From assembly GCF_000729995.1 (NCBI RefSeq), contig NZ_JNFG01000025.1, positions 31,193-95,192 on the forward strand: a stretch of DNA of 64,000 nt. Direction: 5' to 3'. A program made the position numbers and the translations under genes. The notes under the pieces were generated by a model, which worked only from the letters and a program-made list of their open reading frames with translations, searched no databases and was not told where the DNA came from. The DNA comes from Caballeronia sordidicola (GTDB taxonomy: Bacteria; Pseudomonadota; Gammaproteobacteria; Burkholderiales; Burkholderiaceae). Below, piece after piece: positions 43,565-52,837 of this stretch (its first letter is position 1; every line of letters starts with the position of its first letter).

Positions 43565-44860
43565 ATGCTCAACTGGGATGACGAGACCACTGCCGTAACT
43601 CCCTCGAACGGTTCGCAACACAACACGTTGCGTAACCCGGCGGGTCAGGTTGCGGGTTTCAGCCAAGCAGTCAGCCAAGCATCGCGCGCTGCAGCTCCAG
43701 TCACTTCGCATGCAGCCACGCAAGTTGCTGGTCATGGCGTTCTTCAAACGGCTCATCAAACGTCAGCGGCACCGAATATTTTTGCGAGCGACTTCGTTGC
43801 TCCCGCAGCACCCAGCGCCAGCGACATCGCGGCGGCCAGTGCGAAGCGGGTGAATGTGGCGGACAAGCGCATCATCAACGGCAAGACCGACGTGAATCAG
43901 TTGGTGCCGTTCAAGTACAAGTGGGCGTGGGAAAAGTATCTGGCGGGTTGTGCGAACCACTGGATGCCGCAGGAAGTGAACATGTCGCGCGACATCGCGC
44001 TGTGGAAGGACCCGAACGGCCTGTCCGACGACGAACGCCGGATTGTGAAGCGCAACCTCGGTTTCTTCGTCACGGCCGACTCGCTCGCTGCCAACAACAT
44101 CGTGCTCGGGACGTATCGCCACATCACGGCGCCCGAGTGCCGGCAGTTCCTGCTGCGCCAGGCGTTCGAGGAAGCGATCCACACGCACGCGTATCAGTAC
44201 ATCGTCGAATCGCTGGGTCTGGACGAGAGCGAAATCTTCAACGCGTATCACGAAGTCGACTCGATCCGCGCGAAGGACGAGTTCCTGATTCCGTTCATCA
44301 ACACGCTGACCGATCCGGCATTCACCACCGGGACGCTTGAAGCGGACCAGAAATTGCTAAAGTCGTTGATCGTGTTTGCTTGCGTGATGGAAGGGCTCTT
44401 CTTCTACGTCGGCTTTACGCAGATCCTGGCGCTGGGTCGCCAGAACAAGATGACGGGCGCGGCGGAGCAGTATCAGTACATCCTGCGCGACGAGTCGATG
44501 CACTGCAACTTCGGCATCGACCTGATCAACCAGATCAAGCTGGAAGAGCCGCAACTGTGGACGCCGGAATTTCGCGCGGAGATCCGCGAGATCTTCCAGG
44601 AAGCCGTCGAGCTGGAATATCGGTACGCAGAAGACACGATGCCGCGCGGCGTGCTCGGTCTGAATGCCTCCATGTTCAAGAGTTATTTGCGGTTCATCTG
44701 TAACCGTCGATGCCAGCAGATCGGCCTCGACCCGCTGTTCCCGAACGAAGAAAATCCGTTCCCGTGGATGAGCGAGATGATCGACTTGAAGAAGGAACGC
44801 AACTTCTTTGAGACGCGAGTGATCGAGTATCAGACCGGCGGCGCGCTGACTTGGGAATAA
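43565..44860 (+). CDS. nrdB: Ribonucleoside-diphosphate reductase, class Ia, beta subunit
   Basis: A 431-residue radical-generating subunit. The ferritin-like core begins near residue 100 (RIINGKTDVNQL). Metal ligands are seen in FEEAIHTHAYQYI and DESMHCNFGIDLI. The first 95 or so residues are a low-complexity Ala/Ser/Gln/Thr-rich extension absent from E. coli NrdB (about 376 residues). A GGTGATAA lies in front of the ATG. It is separated from nrdA by an opposite-strand exporter and a small gene, and seems to have its own NrdR-controlled promoter. Confidence 0.96.
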   Translation: MLNWDDETTAVTPSNGSQHNTLRNPAGQVAGFSQAVSQASRAAAPVTSHAATQVAGHGVLQTAHQTSAAPNIFASDFVAPAAPSASDIAAASAKRVNVADKRIINGKTDVNQLVPFKYKWAWEKYLAGCANHWMPQEVNMSRDIALWKDPNGLSDDERRIVKRNLGFFVTADSLAANNIVLGTYRHITAPECRQFLLRQAFEEAIHTHAYQYIVESLGLDESEIFNAYHEVDSIRAKDEFLIPFINTLTDPAFTTGTLEADQKLLKSLIVFACVMEGLFFYVGFTQILALGRQNKMTGAAEQYQYILRDESMHCNFGIDLINQIKLEEPQLWTPEFRAEIREIFQEAVELEYRYAEDTMPRGVLGLNASMFKSYLRFICNRRCQQIGLDPLFPNEENPFPWMSEMIDLKKERNFFETRVIEYQTGGALTWE

Positions 44861-45416
44861 GCGAGTAAGCGAATCGACGAGTGAACGTCGGTCAGCGGCA
44901 ATGGACGCATTGCCGCGACGAATCAGATGCAGGGAAGCAGATCAAATCAGATCAAGAACGGGCGCCCGCGGAGGGCGCCGAGCAGACGGGATGAATGGCA
45001 AACCGGCGCCATTCGCGTGCGATGACAATTGCGCGCGCGCCGGCCAACAGGTTTAGGAGAACGGTCGCCTGATGCAAAGTGCGCCTTGTGGCTTAACAGC
45101 CCAAAAAGATGACAGGCGTTTTGCGGACCCTTCAGTGGGACGGGCAAACTTCCCCCCGAAATATGCCGTCGGCAGCGCCGACGGCCCGATCAAGCGATTG
45201 CCGGCACCTTCTTCTGGTGCTGACTTAATTTGGCGCGCTGTGCCTCGTGGCACCGCGCGCCTTGCCGTATTCATTAGCGTAAGCAAGCTCCATCAGCGTA
45301 CGCCGATGAATAATCCGCTTCGCAGCGTGCGTCCTGAGAAGCCCACGCGGGAAGCGGGTTTTGACGAAGGGTGTTGTTTGAACTGACTCTCATCTTGAAA
45401 CCTGAAGGAGAAAATG
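44861..45416. other. Intergenic region between nrdB and the H1-like gene
   Basis: About 555 bases. A GGCGCCC/GGGCGCC hairpin without a T tract lies at 44961-44979, and a 9-base perfect hairpin (GCCGTCGGC, loop AGC) at 45165-45185. Both strands show frames of 70-100 codons, none with family resemblance. The stretch 45060-45260 may be a dispersed repeat (see findings). Confidence 0.45.
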
Positions 45417-46106
45417 ATGGCATTAGCCAAGAAATCCGTCGCAAAGAAAGCTGCAGCGAAACCGGCTGTGAAGAAGGCACCGGCAGCGAAGAAGGCACCG
45501 GCAGCTAAGAAAGTTGCAGTGAAGAAGGTTGCAGCCAAGAAAGTCGCAGTGAAGAAGGTCGCGGCGAAGAAGGTTGCAGCCAAGAAGGCGCCGGCGAAGA
45601 AAGTTGCCGCCAAGAAGGTTGCAGTGAAGAAGGTTGCAGCCAAGAAGGCGCCTGCGAAGAAGGCAGCGGCTAAGAAGGTTGCCGCCAAGAAGGCGCCTGC
45701 GAAGAAGGCTGCTGCTAAAAAGGCGCCTGCCAAGAAGGCTGCGGCCAAGAAGGCCCCTGCCAAAAAGGCTGCCGCTAAAAAGGCCGCTGCTAAAAAGGCG
45801 CCTGCTAAGAAGGCACCTGCCAAAAAGGCGGCCGCCAAGAAGGCTGCGCCCGCCAAGAAGGCTGCCCCTGCTGCGAAGAAGGCTGCCGTAGCTGCTGCTC
45901 CGGCTGCGGCTCCTGCTCCTGCTGCAGCGCCCGCTCCGGTTGCTAAAAAGGCTCCGGCCAAGAAGGCTGCCGCTGCGAAGAAGACGACTGCGGTAGCACC
46001 GGCAACGACGGTAACGACACCTGCAGCGCCGGCCCCGGCTGCAACGGTCAAGACGGCGTTGAATCCGGCCGCTGCATGGCCGTTCCCGACGGGCAGCCGT
46101 CCGTAA
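45417..46106 (+). CDS. Histone H1-like DNA-binding protein
   Basis: A 229-residue protein made almost wholly of Ala, Lys, Pro and Val in repeats of the type VAKKVA, KKAPAKKA and KKAAAKK, like the C-terminal tail of eukaryotic H1 and the H1-like proteins of Burkholderia and Bordetella. It ends in the non-repetitive NPAAAWPFPTGSRP. It should bind DNA non-specifically and compact the nucleoid. AAGGAG is 6 bases before the second of two ATGs (45417), which was chosen. The DNA is a near-repeat, so length is likely to vary between strains. Confidence 0.88.
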   Translation: MALAKKSVAKKAAAKPAVKKAPAAKKAPAAKKVAVKKVAAKKVAVKKVAAKKVAAKKAPAKKVAAKKVAVKKVAAKKAPAKKAAAKKVAAKKAPAKKAAAKKAPAKKAAAKKAPAKKAAAKKAAAKKAPAKKAPAKKAAAKKAAPAKKAAPAAKKAAVAAAPAAAPAPAAAPAPVAKKAPAKKAAAAKKTTAVAPATTVTTPAAPAPAATVKTALNPAAAWPFPTGSRP

Positions 46107-46172
46107 GCGCAGGCTGTAACAGTACTTCGACACACGCGATGTGTCTCGTGACCGTGTAGTGCTACGCGGTCC

Positions 46173-46210
46173 AAACCCGCTCCCGGTGGTTACCGGCAGC
46201 GGGTTTTTTT
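46173..46210 (+). terminator. Terminator after the H1-like gene
   Basis: A stem AAACCCGCT/AGCGGGTTT with an inner CCGGT/ACCGG stem, followed by T7, about 65 bases past the stop. Confidence 0.88.
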
Positions 46211-46280
46211 ATCGGCGTCACATGTGGCGCAGGCGCCGCGCTCAGCGTTATCACATCAACGCACACCAGATTCCCGGACG

Positions 46281-46317
46281 AAAAAAAGCGCATGTGCCCG
46301 AAGGCGCATGCGCTTTT
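46281..46317. terminator. Bidirectional terminator
   Basis: A 15-base stem (AAAAGCGCATGTGCC with nearly perfect complement, CGAA loop) flanked by A and T runs, between the H1-like gene and the convergent lipoprotein gene. Confidence 0.85.
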
Positions 46318-46367
46318 CTCCCACCCCGGCAAGATCGATTCGATCACGCCGCTACGTTCTCCATCCG

Positions 46368-46844
46368 CTAGTGCGTCACTCGCGTCACACCGCCGCTCGA
46401 TAACAACCGAACGCGCTCGCCGGCCTGGAATACTTCGCCGGTCGCGGTTTGAGTAATGGCGCGCATGTCGCCGTTATCCAGGCGCACGGTGATCTCCAGT
46501 CCATTCTGCGTGGCGACGCCGTTCTCGACAGCATTGCCCGCCACCGCGCCCGCGATCCCACCGATGATTCCCGTCACGATCGAACCACGGCCGCCGCCGA
46601 GCGCGCTGCCGGCCACCGCACCCAATGCACCGCCGCCGATAGCGCCAAGCCCGCTAGGCTGGCCGTTGTTCGTGCTGATCTTCACACCGCGCACGCTGTC
46701 GACGGTAGCCATGCGGACCGTTTCTTCGCGCTGGGCCTGCGACGCGGTGTACACATCGGGCGAACTACTGTTATAGGCACACCCCGTCACGACGACGGAA
46801 CTAAGAAGCGCTGCTGCCAGCGCCATACGACTTGTCATGCTCAT
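46368..46844 (-). CDS. Glycine-zipper outer-membrane lipoprotein
   Basis: A 158-residue lipoprotein: signal MSMTSRMALAAALLSSVVVTGC (lipobox Cys22), a linker, and a glycine-zipper 2TM domain (about residues 70-110, with GAIGGGALGAVAGSALGGG) followed by a short C-terminal domain ending in GERVRLLSSGGVTRVTH. It resembles SlyB/17 kDa-type outer-membrane lipoproteins. Role in envelope integrity is inferred from the family. Confidence 0.86.
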   Translation of the reverse strand: MSMTSRMALAAALLSSVVVTGCAYNSSSPDVYTASQAQREETVRMATVDSVRGVKISTNNGQPSGLGAIGGGALGAVAGSALGGGRGSIVTGIIGGIAGAVAGNAVENGVATQNGLEITVRLDNGDMRAITQTATGEVFQAGERVRLLSSGGVTRVTH

Positions 46845-46987
46845 TCTCACTCTCACTCCACACAAAATTACGGCAGGCTGTTGCTCGCAAAAGCCAACAG
46901 CCTGCCGCTACATGTCATTGCTCAAGCGTCGCCCAAATTCGCTTCAATGACGCATTTCAACCTTCTTCACTGCAGGGCTTCAACCGC

Positions 46988-47923
46988 TTAGAGCGCCGAA
47001 CCAAATGCCTCCTGGAAGCGCTCGCCGATCTCGGCACGGGTGGGTGCATACGTCTGCGGTCCCTGATGTTCGATTTTCAGCGCACCCATCAGGCTGGCGA
47101 GACGGCCCGTTTTTGCCCAGCCCAGCTTGTTCTCGATGCCATACAGCAAGCCACCGCGGAATGCGTCGCCGCAACCGGTTGGATCAACGACTTTCTGAGC
47201 CTTAACGGCCGGAATTTCTTCGATGCCTTCAGCGTGCAAAATCTGCGCGCCGTGTTCGCCACGTGTGATCACGAGTGCTTGCACACGGCTCAGAATTTCG
47301 TCGATCGACCAACCGGTCTTGTTGCTCAGCAATTTCGCCTCGTAATCGTTGACTGCCACGTAAGTGGCGAGTTCAATCATGCGACGAAGTTCCACACCTT
47401 CGAGGATCGGCAGGCCCTGGCCCGGATCAAAGGCGAAGGGCACGCCTGCTGCCGCCAGTTCCTCGACGTGCTGGCGCATGCCGTCGGCGCCGTCCGGTGC
47501 AACTATGCCCAGCGTGATGCCCTTGGTTTCGCCAGCGTGGTTCAGGTGTGAGTCCATCATCGCGCCCGGGTGGAAGGCGGTGATCTGGTTGTTCCCGAGA
47601 TCTGTCGTGATGAAGCATTGCGCCGAATGCTGGTCGGGCAGGACGCGCACATATTCCTTCGACAGACCCAGCGCATCGAAACGATCGAGGTAGAGCTGGG
47701 CGTCGGCTTCGCCGAGCGTGGCCATGATCTTCGCGTCGCCGCCGAGCAGCTTCAGCGCGTAGGCGATGTTGCCCGCGCAGCCGCCGAAGTTGCGCCGCAT
47801 CGTGGGGACGAGGAAGCTGATGTTCAGCTGATGCACCTGGTCCGGCAGGATGTGGTCGCCGAAGCGGCCCTGGAACGTCATGATGTTGTCGTAGGCGAGC
47901 GAGCCGCAGATGAGCGTAGACAC
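46988..47923 (-). CDS. PfkB-family carbohydrate/adenosine kinase
   Basis: A 311-residue ribokinase-fold sugar or nucleoside kinase. The N-terminal STLICGSLAYDNIM, the first PfkB signature (GGCAGNIAYALKLLGG) and the second signature VDPTGCGDAFRGGLLYG with the catalytic Asp are present. Similarity to the bacterial adenosine-kinase-like group is likely from the N-terminus, but the substrate is not settled. The GTG at 47923 follows an AGGGA at good spacing; the frame stays open upstream. Confidence 0.85.
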   Translation of the reverse strand: MSTLICGSLAYDNIMTFQGRFGDHILPDQVHQLNISFLVPTMRRNFGGCAGNIAYALKLLGGDAKIMATLGEADAQLYLDRFDALGLSKEYVRVLPDQHSAQCFITTDLGNNQITAFHPGAMMDSHLNHAGETKGITLGIVAPDGADGMRQHVEELAAAGVPFAFDPGQGLPILEGVELRRMIELATYVAVNDYEAKLLSNKTGWSIDEILSRVQALVITRGEHGAQILHAEGIEEIPAVKAQKVVDPTGCGDAFRGGLLYGIENKLGWAKTGRLASLMGALKIEHQGPQTYAPTRAEIGERFQEAFGSAL

Positions 47924-48247
47924 TGGCGAATTCCCTGAAAGTAAATCGACGAGCGGGCGTCGATGAAAGTACGTCGATGAAAGTGCGCGCAGGCTCGAGT
48001 TCCTGTGCGTCGTGCATAGCTGCATGAAGCGCTGCGCATTCGTCACGCGGCGGGTGTTCCACCCCGTCACGGATGCGCATGGCGGCTTGCGGCCGTGGCG
48101 AGGTGAACCCGCCACGGCTGAATGAATAACAGTCTTGCTTCGGGTGTTTATCCGGCGCGGCGAGAAATGGTTCGAGAAGTGGTTCGAGAAGCGGCTCGCC
48201 GCCGCTCGGAGAGAGGCAGGCCGCAACCGGCCCGCGCTCTTCTATGC

Positions 48248-48748
48248 TTACTTCAACGCGGCCAGCGCTGCGTCGTAGTTCGGTTCGTCCTTGATTTCCG
48301 GCACGAGTTCCGAGTACAGCACCTTGTCGTTTTCATCGATCACCACCACTGCGCGCGCCGTCAGGCCCGTCAACGGTCCGCTCGTGACATCGACGCCGTA
48401 GGCCTGCGCGAAGTCATGGCCGCGGAATGTCGATGCCGTCACCACGTTCTCGATGCCTTCCGTCGTGCAGAAGCGCGTTGCTGCGAAGGGCAGGTCGCCC
48501 GACACGACCACGACCACGGTGTTGTCGAGTCCGGCCGCGGCAACGTTGAACTTGCGCGTGGAGGTGGCGCACGTGGGCGTGTCGAGGCTCGGCACGATGT
48601 TCAGGACTCGGCGCTTGCCGGCGAAGCTCGCCAGTGTCAGGTTGCCCAGATCCTTGCCGACCAGGGTGAAATCAGCTGCTTTTGCGCCGGCTGCCGGGAA
48701 CGTGCCTGCCACGTCGATCGGATTGCCGCCGAGGGTAACTTGGCTCAT
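48248..48748 (-). CDS. tpx: Thiol peroxidase
   Basis: A 166-residue atypical 2-Cys peroxiredoxin. The peroxidatic Cys60 lies in DTPTCATSTR and the resolving Cys94 in ATRFCTTEG, the same spacing as E. coli Tpx. It reduces hydrogen and alkyl peroxides with thioredoxin, in the cytosol or periplasm depending on species; no signal peptide is seen here. Confidence 0.95.
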   Translation of the reverse strand: MSQVTLGGNPIDVAGTFPAAGAKAADFTLVGKDLGNLTLASFAGKRRVLNIVPSLDTPTCATSTRKFNVAAAGLDNTVVVVVSGDLPFAATRFCTTEGIENVVTASTFRGHDFAQAYGVDVTSGPLTGLTARAVVVIDENDKVLYSELVPEIKDEPNYDAALAALK

Positions 48749-48936
48749 GTCTACTCCAGAAAGTGTCTGATGGTCAGGGAATATGCGCGTCGCCCGACCG
48801 GGGACGGACGAGCGACACGCGCGGAAAAAGACGACTGGCTAATTATAGAAACGTGCGGAAAACGCGTAGGAAACGGTCAAGCGTAAAAACGTGAAAGCGG
48901 ATGCGCGTAAGCAGACGCGCGTAAGCAGACGCGCCG

Positions 48937-50289
48937 TCAGGGATAAAAAATCTGCACGCGATAATTCGCCGCGACCGCATCGCCGGTATCGAGCCGCACG
49001 ATCACGGGCTGCGTACTGCGCGCCGCGAGACCTGCGCCGATAACCGTGCCCGGACGCGCATAGTCTTGCGGCCACAGGACGCGACGGATCGCGACGTTGT
49101 TCTTGTCGTCGAGGAGGGTGAGCTCCAGCGCCGGATATCCGATCGCCACGTCAAAGCGATTGCGCAGCGAGAGTTTCAGCTCAAGCTTGTGCGATCCGTC
49201 CACCTGGCGCAGACCGGAGTTCTCGATCTGCAGGCCGTCGATATCCCGCGGCGGTGCGACCACGCAGCCAATCTGCTCGCACGCTTGCACGAAGAGCGGC
49301 TGAGACGCGGGCCAGTTGACCATCACGGTTTCCCGTTCCCACCACGCGAACTGCGCGAGCAGGGTGACAAGCAGCACAAGCGCGATCAGCGAGCCGATGA
49401 TCTTCCAAACGGTTCCCGAGCGGACCGGCGCGCGCGTTTCACGGATAACGGGGAACGGCTCAGACGTGGGTTCGGACCGGGGGTCAGACGACACAGCTGC
49501 GCTGCCGAAGCTCGGCTCGGCGGGGCCTGTTGCCCACGGCGCAGCGGGTGGTGTGCCGAGCGGGGCGGGTTCGGAGCGGGTGGTGGTATCGACTGGGCGG
49601 CGGGGTGCGGACGTTTCGGGCTCCGCATCCGGTGCGCTGCGGCCGACGAACGGTTCTGTACGCGACTCCGTACGTGACTCTGCCCGTGCCTCATTCAGCG
49701 CTTCGTTTTCAGTGCGGCCAATGAAGGGATCAGTGCGCGATTCGTTCAGCGGATCGCCATCGTTACGACCCACGAAAGAATCGGCACGCGGTTCTGTGCG
49801 GGCGGGGGTATCGGCGGATGCTTCAGCTCGCGCGTCCGCCTCAGCGCGATTAACCGCTTGCCACGGGAATTCGGTGCGTCCTTTGCCCGGAAAATCGCTG
49901 TCCGCACGCGGGTGCGATATCGCTTCAGCGGCAGCGAGTCCCCCAAGCGGTTCAGCGCGCTCAACCGGCGTGCGTTCCGCTTCGGCCTGAGGTGCGAGGG
50001 CGGTGGTGGGGATAAACGGGTGCAAAGGGATGCCCAGCGCGTCGCGCTTGTCGCTTGCGACTTCGGCGCTCGACTTCTCTGCCCACGGGCTTGCCGGATC
50101 TGCGGCGTAATTGGGCGCGGTTGCAGCCAGCGCGGCCATGACGGTTTCGTCGCGGTCGAACTGGTAATGAGCTGCGTCGAAGATTTCCTGGCAATGACCG
50201 CAACGCACGCGGCCGTCGTGCGGCGCGAGTAGATGCGGGTCAAGACGGAACACCGTTTCGCAGTGGGGACAGCGGGTTGCCAGCGCCAT
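48937..50289 (-). CDS. Zinc-ribbon (MJ0042) and DUF3426 membrane protein
   Basis: A 450-residue protein with three parts: an N-terminal zinc ribbon (Cys7, Cys10, Cys30, Cys33), a long acidic, Arg/Glu/Ser/Pro-rich and probably disordered linker (residues 45-290) with a degenerate repeat of about [RT]xxFVGR, then one membrane segment (about 294-316) and a C-terminal DUF3426 domain (about 320-450). It lies just downstream of prmA with a short gap, which is common in the family. Function unknown. Confidence 0.83.
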   Translation of the reverse strand: MALATRCPHCETVFRLDPHLLAPHDGRVRCGHCQEIFDAAHYQFDRDETVMAALAATAPNYAADPASPWAEKSSAEVASDKRDALGIPLHPFIPTTALAPQAEAERTPVERAEPLGGLAAAEAISHPRADSDFPGKGRTEFPWQAVNRAEADARAEASADTPARTEPRADSFVGRNDGDPLNESRTDPFIGRTENEALNEARAESRTESRTEPFVGRSAPDAEPETSAPRRPVDTTTRSEPAPLGTPPAAPWATGPAEPSFGSAAVSSDPRSEPTSEPFPVIRETRAPVRSGTVWKIIGSLIALVLLVTLLAQFAWWERETVMVNWPASQPLFVQACEQIGCVVAPPRDIDGLQIENSGLRQVDGSHKLELKLSLRNRFDVAIGYPALELTLLDDKNNVAIRRVLWPQDYARPGTVIGAGLAARSTQPVIVRLDTGDAVAANYRVQIFYP

Positions 50290-50334
50290 ATGTAGCCGAA
50301 GGCCAGAGGCCGGTAGATGGACGATGGCGCTATT

Positions 50335-51243
50335 CTAAAGGCTTTCGCGGCGGGTACCGGCAAGACACACCCAGCCTTCGTGTTCCTGCCATACGCTGAT
50401 GTCGATCCAGTGCGCATAGACGGCGGCCACTTCGTCAGCCTGGCGCGCCAGAATGCCCGACAAAGCGATGCGTCCGCCCGGTTTCACGCGTGCTGAAAGC
50501 ATGGACGCCATCAGCTTCAGCGGGTTCGACAGAATGTTCGCGACCACGATATCGAATTGCCCTTCGGGGAGATCGGCGGGCAAGCCGTAGGTGACATCGG
50601 CGTGATTGCGCTCGCTATTTTGACGCGCGGATTCCACGGCTTGCGGATCGATATCGATACCGATCACCGGATTCGCACCGCATTTCTTCGCCAGGATCGC
50701 GAGGATGCCGGAACCGCAACCGTAATCGAGCACGGACTGGTTTTGCTCAACCGACTGTTCCAGCCATTCCATGCACAGCCGTGTAGTCGGATGGCTGCCG
50801 GTACCGAACGCGAGACCTGGATCAAGTTCGAGCACGAGTGCGTCGGGATCGGGTGCTGCATGCCACGACGGCACGACCCAAATCCGCTTGCCGATAGGAA
50901 TCGGATCGAACTGGGATTGCGTGAGGCGCACCCAGTCCTGATCCTCGACATCGCGCAGCGTGAAGACCGGCGTGTCCTTCAAGCCGATCTCATTGGCCGC
51001 CGCCGCAAGCAACACGGCGGGATCGGCGGCATCCGCCAGAAGGGCGACCACGCGCGAGCGGTTCCACGCCTTCTGGTCCGGCGTGAGGCCGGGTTCGCCG
51101 AACAGCGGTTGCTCGTCGGGGGTATCGGCGTCGGCATCTTCAACAGACACCGACAGCGCGCCCAACTCCAACAGCGCATCCGACAACGCTTCGGCGTGTT
51201 CCCGGTCCAGCTCGGCGATCAATTCCCGGTAGCTCATCTTCAA
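50335..51243 (-). CDS. prmA: Ribosomal protein L11 methyltransferase
   Basis: A 302-residue SAM-dependent enzyme that methylates L11 on several amino groups. The SAM-binding motif DYGCGSGILAILAKKCG and the acidic PVIGIDIDPQAVE follow, with an N-terminal substrate domain (about 1-130). The gene lies after accC on the same strand, separated by 15 bases, as in many betaproteobacteria. Confidence 0.94.
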   Translation of the reverse strand: MKMSYRELIAELDREHAEALSDALLELGALSVSVEDADADTPDEQPLFGEPGLTPDQKAWNRSRVVALLADAADPAVLLAAAANEIGLKDTPVFTLRDVEDQDWVRLTQSQFDPIPIGKRIWVVPSWHAAPDPDALVLELDPGLAFGTGSHPTTRLCMEWLEQSVEQNQSVLDYGCGSGILAILAKKCGANPVIGIDIDPQAVESARQNSERNHADVTYGLPADLPEGQFDIVVANILSNPLKLMASMLSARVKPGGRIALSGILARQADEVAAVYAHWIDISVWQEHEGWVCLAGTRRESL

Positions 51244-51258
51244 ACCTTACTTATTGCG

Positions 51259-52641
51259 TTACTGCGCCGCGTCTTCTGCAGCAACGGCAGCTGCCGCCTT
51301 GCGCGCAGCGAGCTTGTTTTCGAGGTAGTGAATGCTCGTGCCGCCTTCGACGAACTTCGCATCGATCATCATCTCGCGATGCAGCGGGATGTTGGTCGAG
51401 ATGCCTTCCACGACCATCTCCGACAGCGCAATGCGCATGCGGTTGATCGCCTGCTCGCGAGTCGCGCCGTAAGAGATCAGCTTACCGATCATCGAATCGT
51501 AGTTTGGCGGCACGAAATAGCCGTTGTACGCGTGCGAATCGACACGAATGCCCGGACCGCCCGGCATATGCCATGACGTAAGACGTCCCGGCGACGGCGT
51601 GAACTTGAACGGATCTTCGGCGTTGATCCGGCATTCGATCGCGTGACCGCGAAACACGATGTCCTTCTGGCGGAACGCGAGCTTTTCGCCGGCAGCAATA
51701 CGGATCTGTTCCTGCACAATATCCACGCCGGTAATCAGCTCCGTCACCGGGTGCTCGACCTGCACGCGCGTGTTCATTTCGATGAAATAGAACTCATTGT
51801 TCTCGTACAGGAATTCGAACGTACCCGCGCCGAGATAACCCATCTTCTTGCAGGCGTCGGCGCAGCGATCGCCAATCCGCTCGATCAGGCGTCGCGCAAT
51901 ACCCGGCGCCGGGGCTTCTTCAATCACCTTCTGGTGACGGCGCTGCGTGGAGCAATCGCGTTCACCGAGCCAGATTGCGTTACGGAACGAGTCGGCAAGA
52001 ATCTGGATTTCAATGTGCCGCGGGTTCTCCAGGAATTTCTCCATGTAGACCTGCGGGTTGCCGAACGCACGGCCGGCTTCTTCGCGGGTCATGTTCACCG
52101 CGTTCACCAGCGCCGCTTCGGTGTGCACCACGCGCATCCCACGCCCGCCGCCACCGCCTGCTGCCTTGATGATCACCGGATACCCCACGGCGCGTGCAAT
52201 CTTCACGATTTCTTTCGGATCGTCGGGCAATGCGCCTTCGGAACCCGGGACGCACGGCACGCCCGTCTTGATCATCGTTTGCTTGGCGGAAACTTTGTCG
52301 CCCATCAGGCGGATGGTTTCCGGACGCGGTCCGATGAACGTGAAGCCGGATTGCTCGACACGCTCCGCAAAATCCGCGTTCTCCGACAAGAAACCGTAGC
52401 CGGGGTGGATCGCTTCGGCGTCGGTGACTTCGGCCGCGCTGATCAGCGCAGGCATGTTGAGGTAGCTGAGGTTGGACGGAGCCGGTCCGATACACACGGC
52501 TTCATCGGCCAACTTCACGTACTTGGCTTCTTTATCTGCTTCCGAATAGACGATGACCGTCTTGACGCCTAGTTCGCGGCACGCGCGCTGGATTCGGAGC
52601 GCGATTTCACCACGGTTCGCAATGAGGATTTTTTCAAACAT
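51259..52641 (-). CDS. accC: Biotin carboxylase subunit of acetyl-CoA carboxylase
   Basis: A 460-residue ATP-grasp enzyme that carboxylates the biotin on AccB. The N-terminal MFEKILIANRGEIALRIQ, the glycine loop AAGGGGGRGMRVV and the family motifs EMNTRVQVEHPVTE are present. The ATG at 52641 was chosen for its conserved N-terminus, although the frame is open further upstream. It follows accB by about 200 bases on the same strand. Confidence 0.97.
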   Translation of the reverse strand: MFEKILIANRGEIALRIQRACRELGVKTVIVYSEADKEAKYVKLADEAVCIGPAPSNLSYLNMPALISAAEVTDAEAIHPGYGFLSENADFAERVEQSGFTFIGPRPETIRLMGDKVSAKQTMIKTGVPCVPGSEGALPDDPKEIVKIARAVGYPVIIKAAGGGGGRGMRVVHTEAALVNAVNMTREEAGRAFGNPQVYMEKFLENPRHIEIQILADSFRNAIWLGERDCSTQRRHQKVIEEAPAPGIARRLIERIGDRCADACKKMGYLGAGTFEFLYENNEFYFIEMNTRVQVEHPVTELITGVDIVQEQIRIAAGEKLAFRQKDIVFRGHAIECRINAEDPFKFTPSPGRLTSWHMPGGPGIRVDSHAYNGYFVPPNYDSMIGKLISYGATREQAINRMRIALSEMVVEGISTNIPLHREMMIDAKFVEGGTSIHYLENKLAARKAAAAVAAEDAAQ

Positions 52642-52837
52642 AGCAAGGTTTCGACTCATCGATGGAACGCCGGGACGGTTGCCCGCGGCGGTCCTGGGAG
52701 ATCGGCGGCGCGTCTCGCTCGTTAGTCTCACACATCAAACTAATCAAGCGAGCGCCCGAGTGCTGCGGCCACCGGCTGGGCGCATGACGACTGACTGCGC
52801 TTATTGTCCGGCGGCATCGCGGGGAATTAGTCGCCGA

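Noticed and set aside
45053..45286. 77-codon minus-strand frame and other frames between nrdB and the H1-like gene
   Set aside because: No ribosome binding site or family resemblance; more likely a dispersed non-coding element.
45417..46090. Repeated units resembling an array
   Set aside because: They are codons of the Lys/Ala/Pro-rich H1-like protein, not CRISPR repeats; there are no spacers of constant length.
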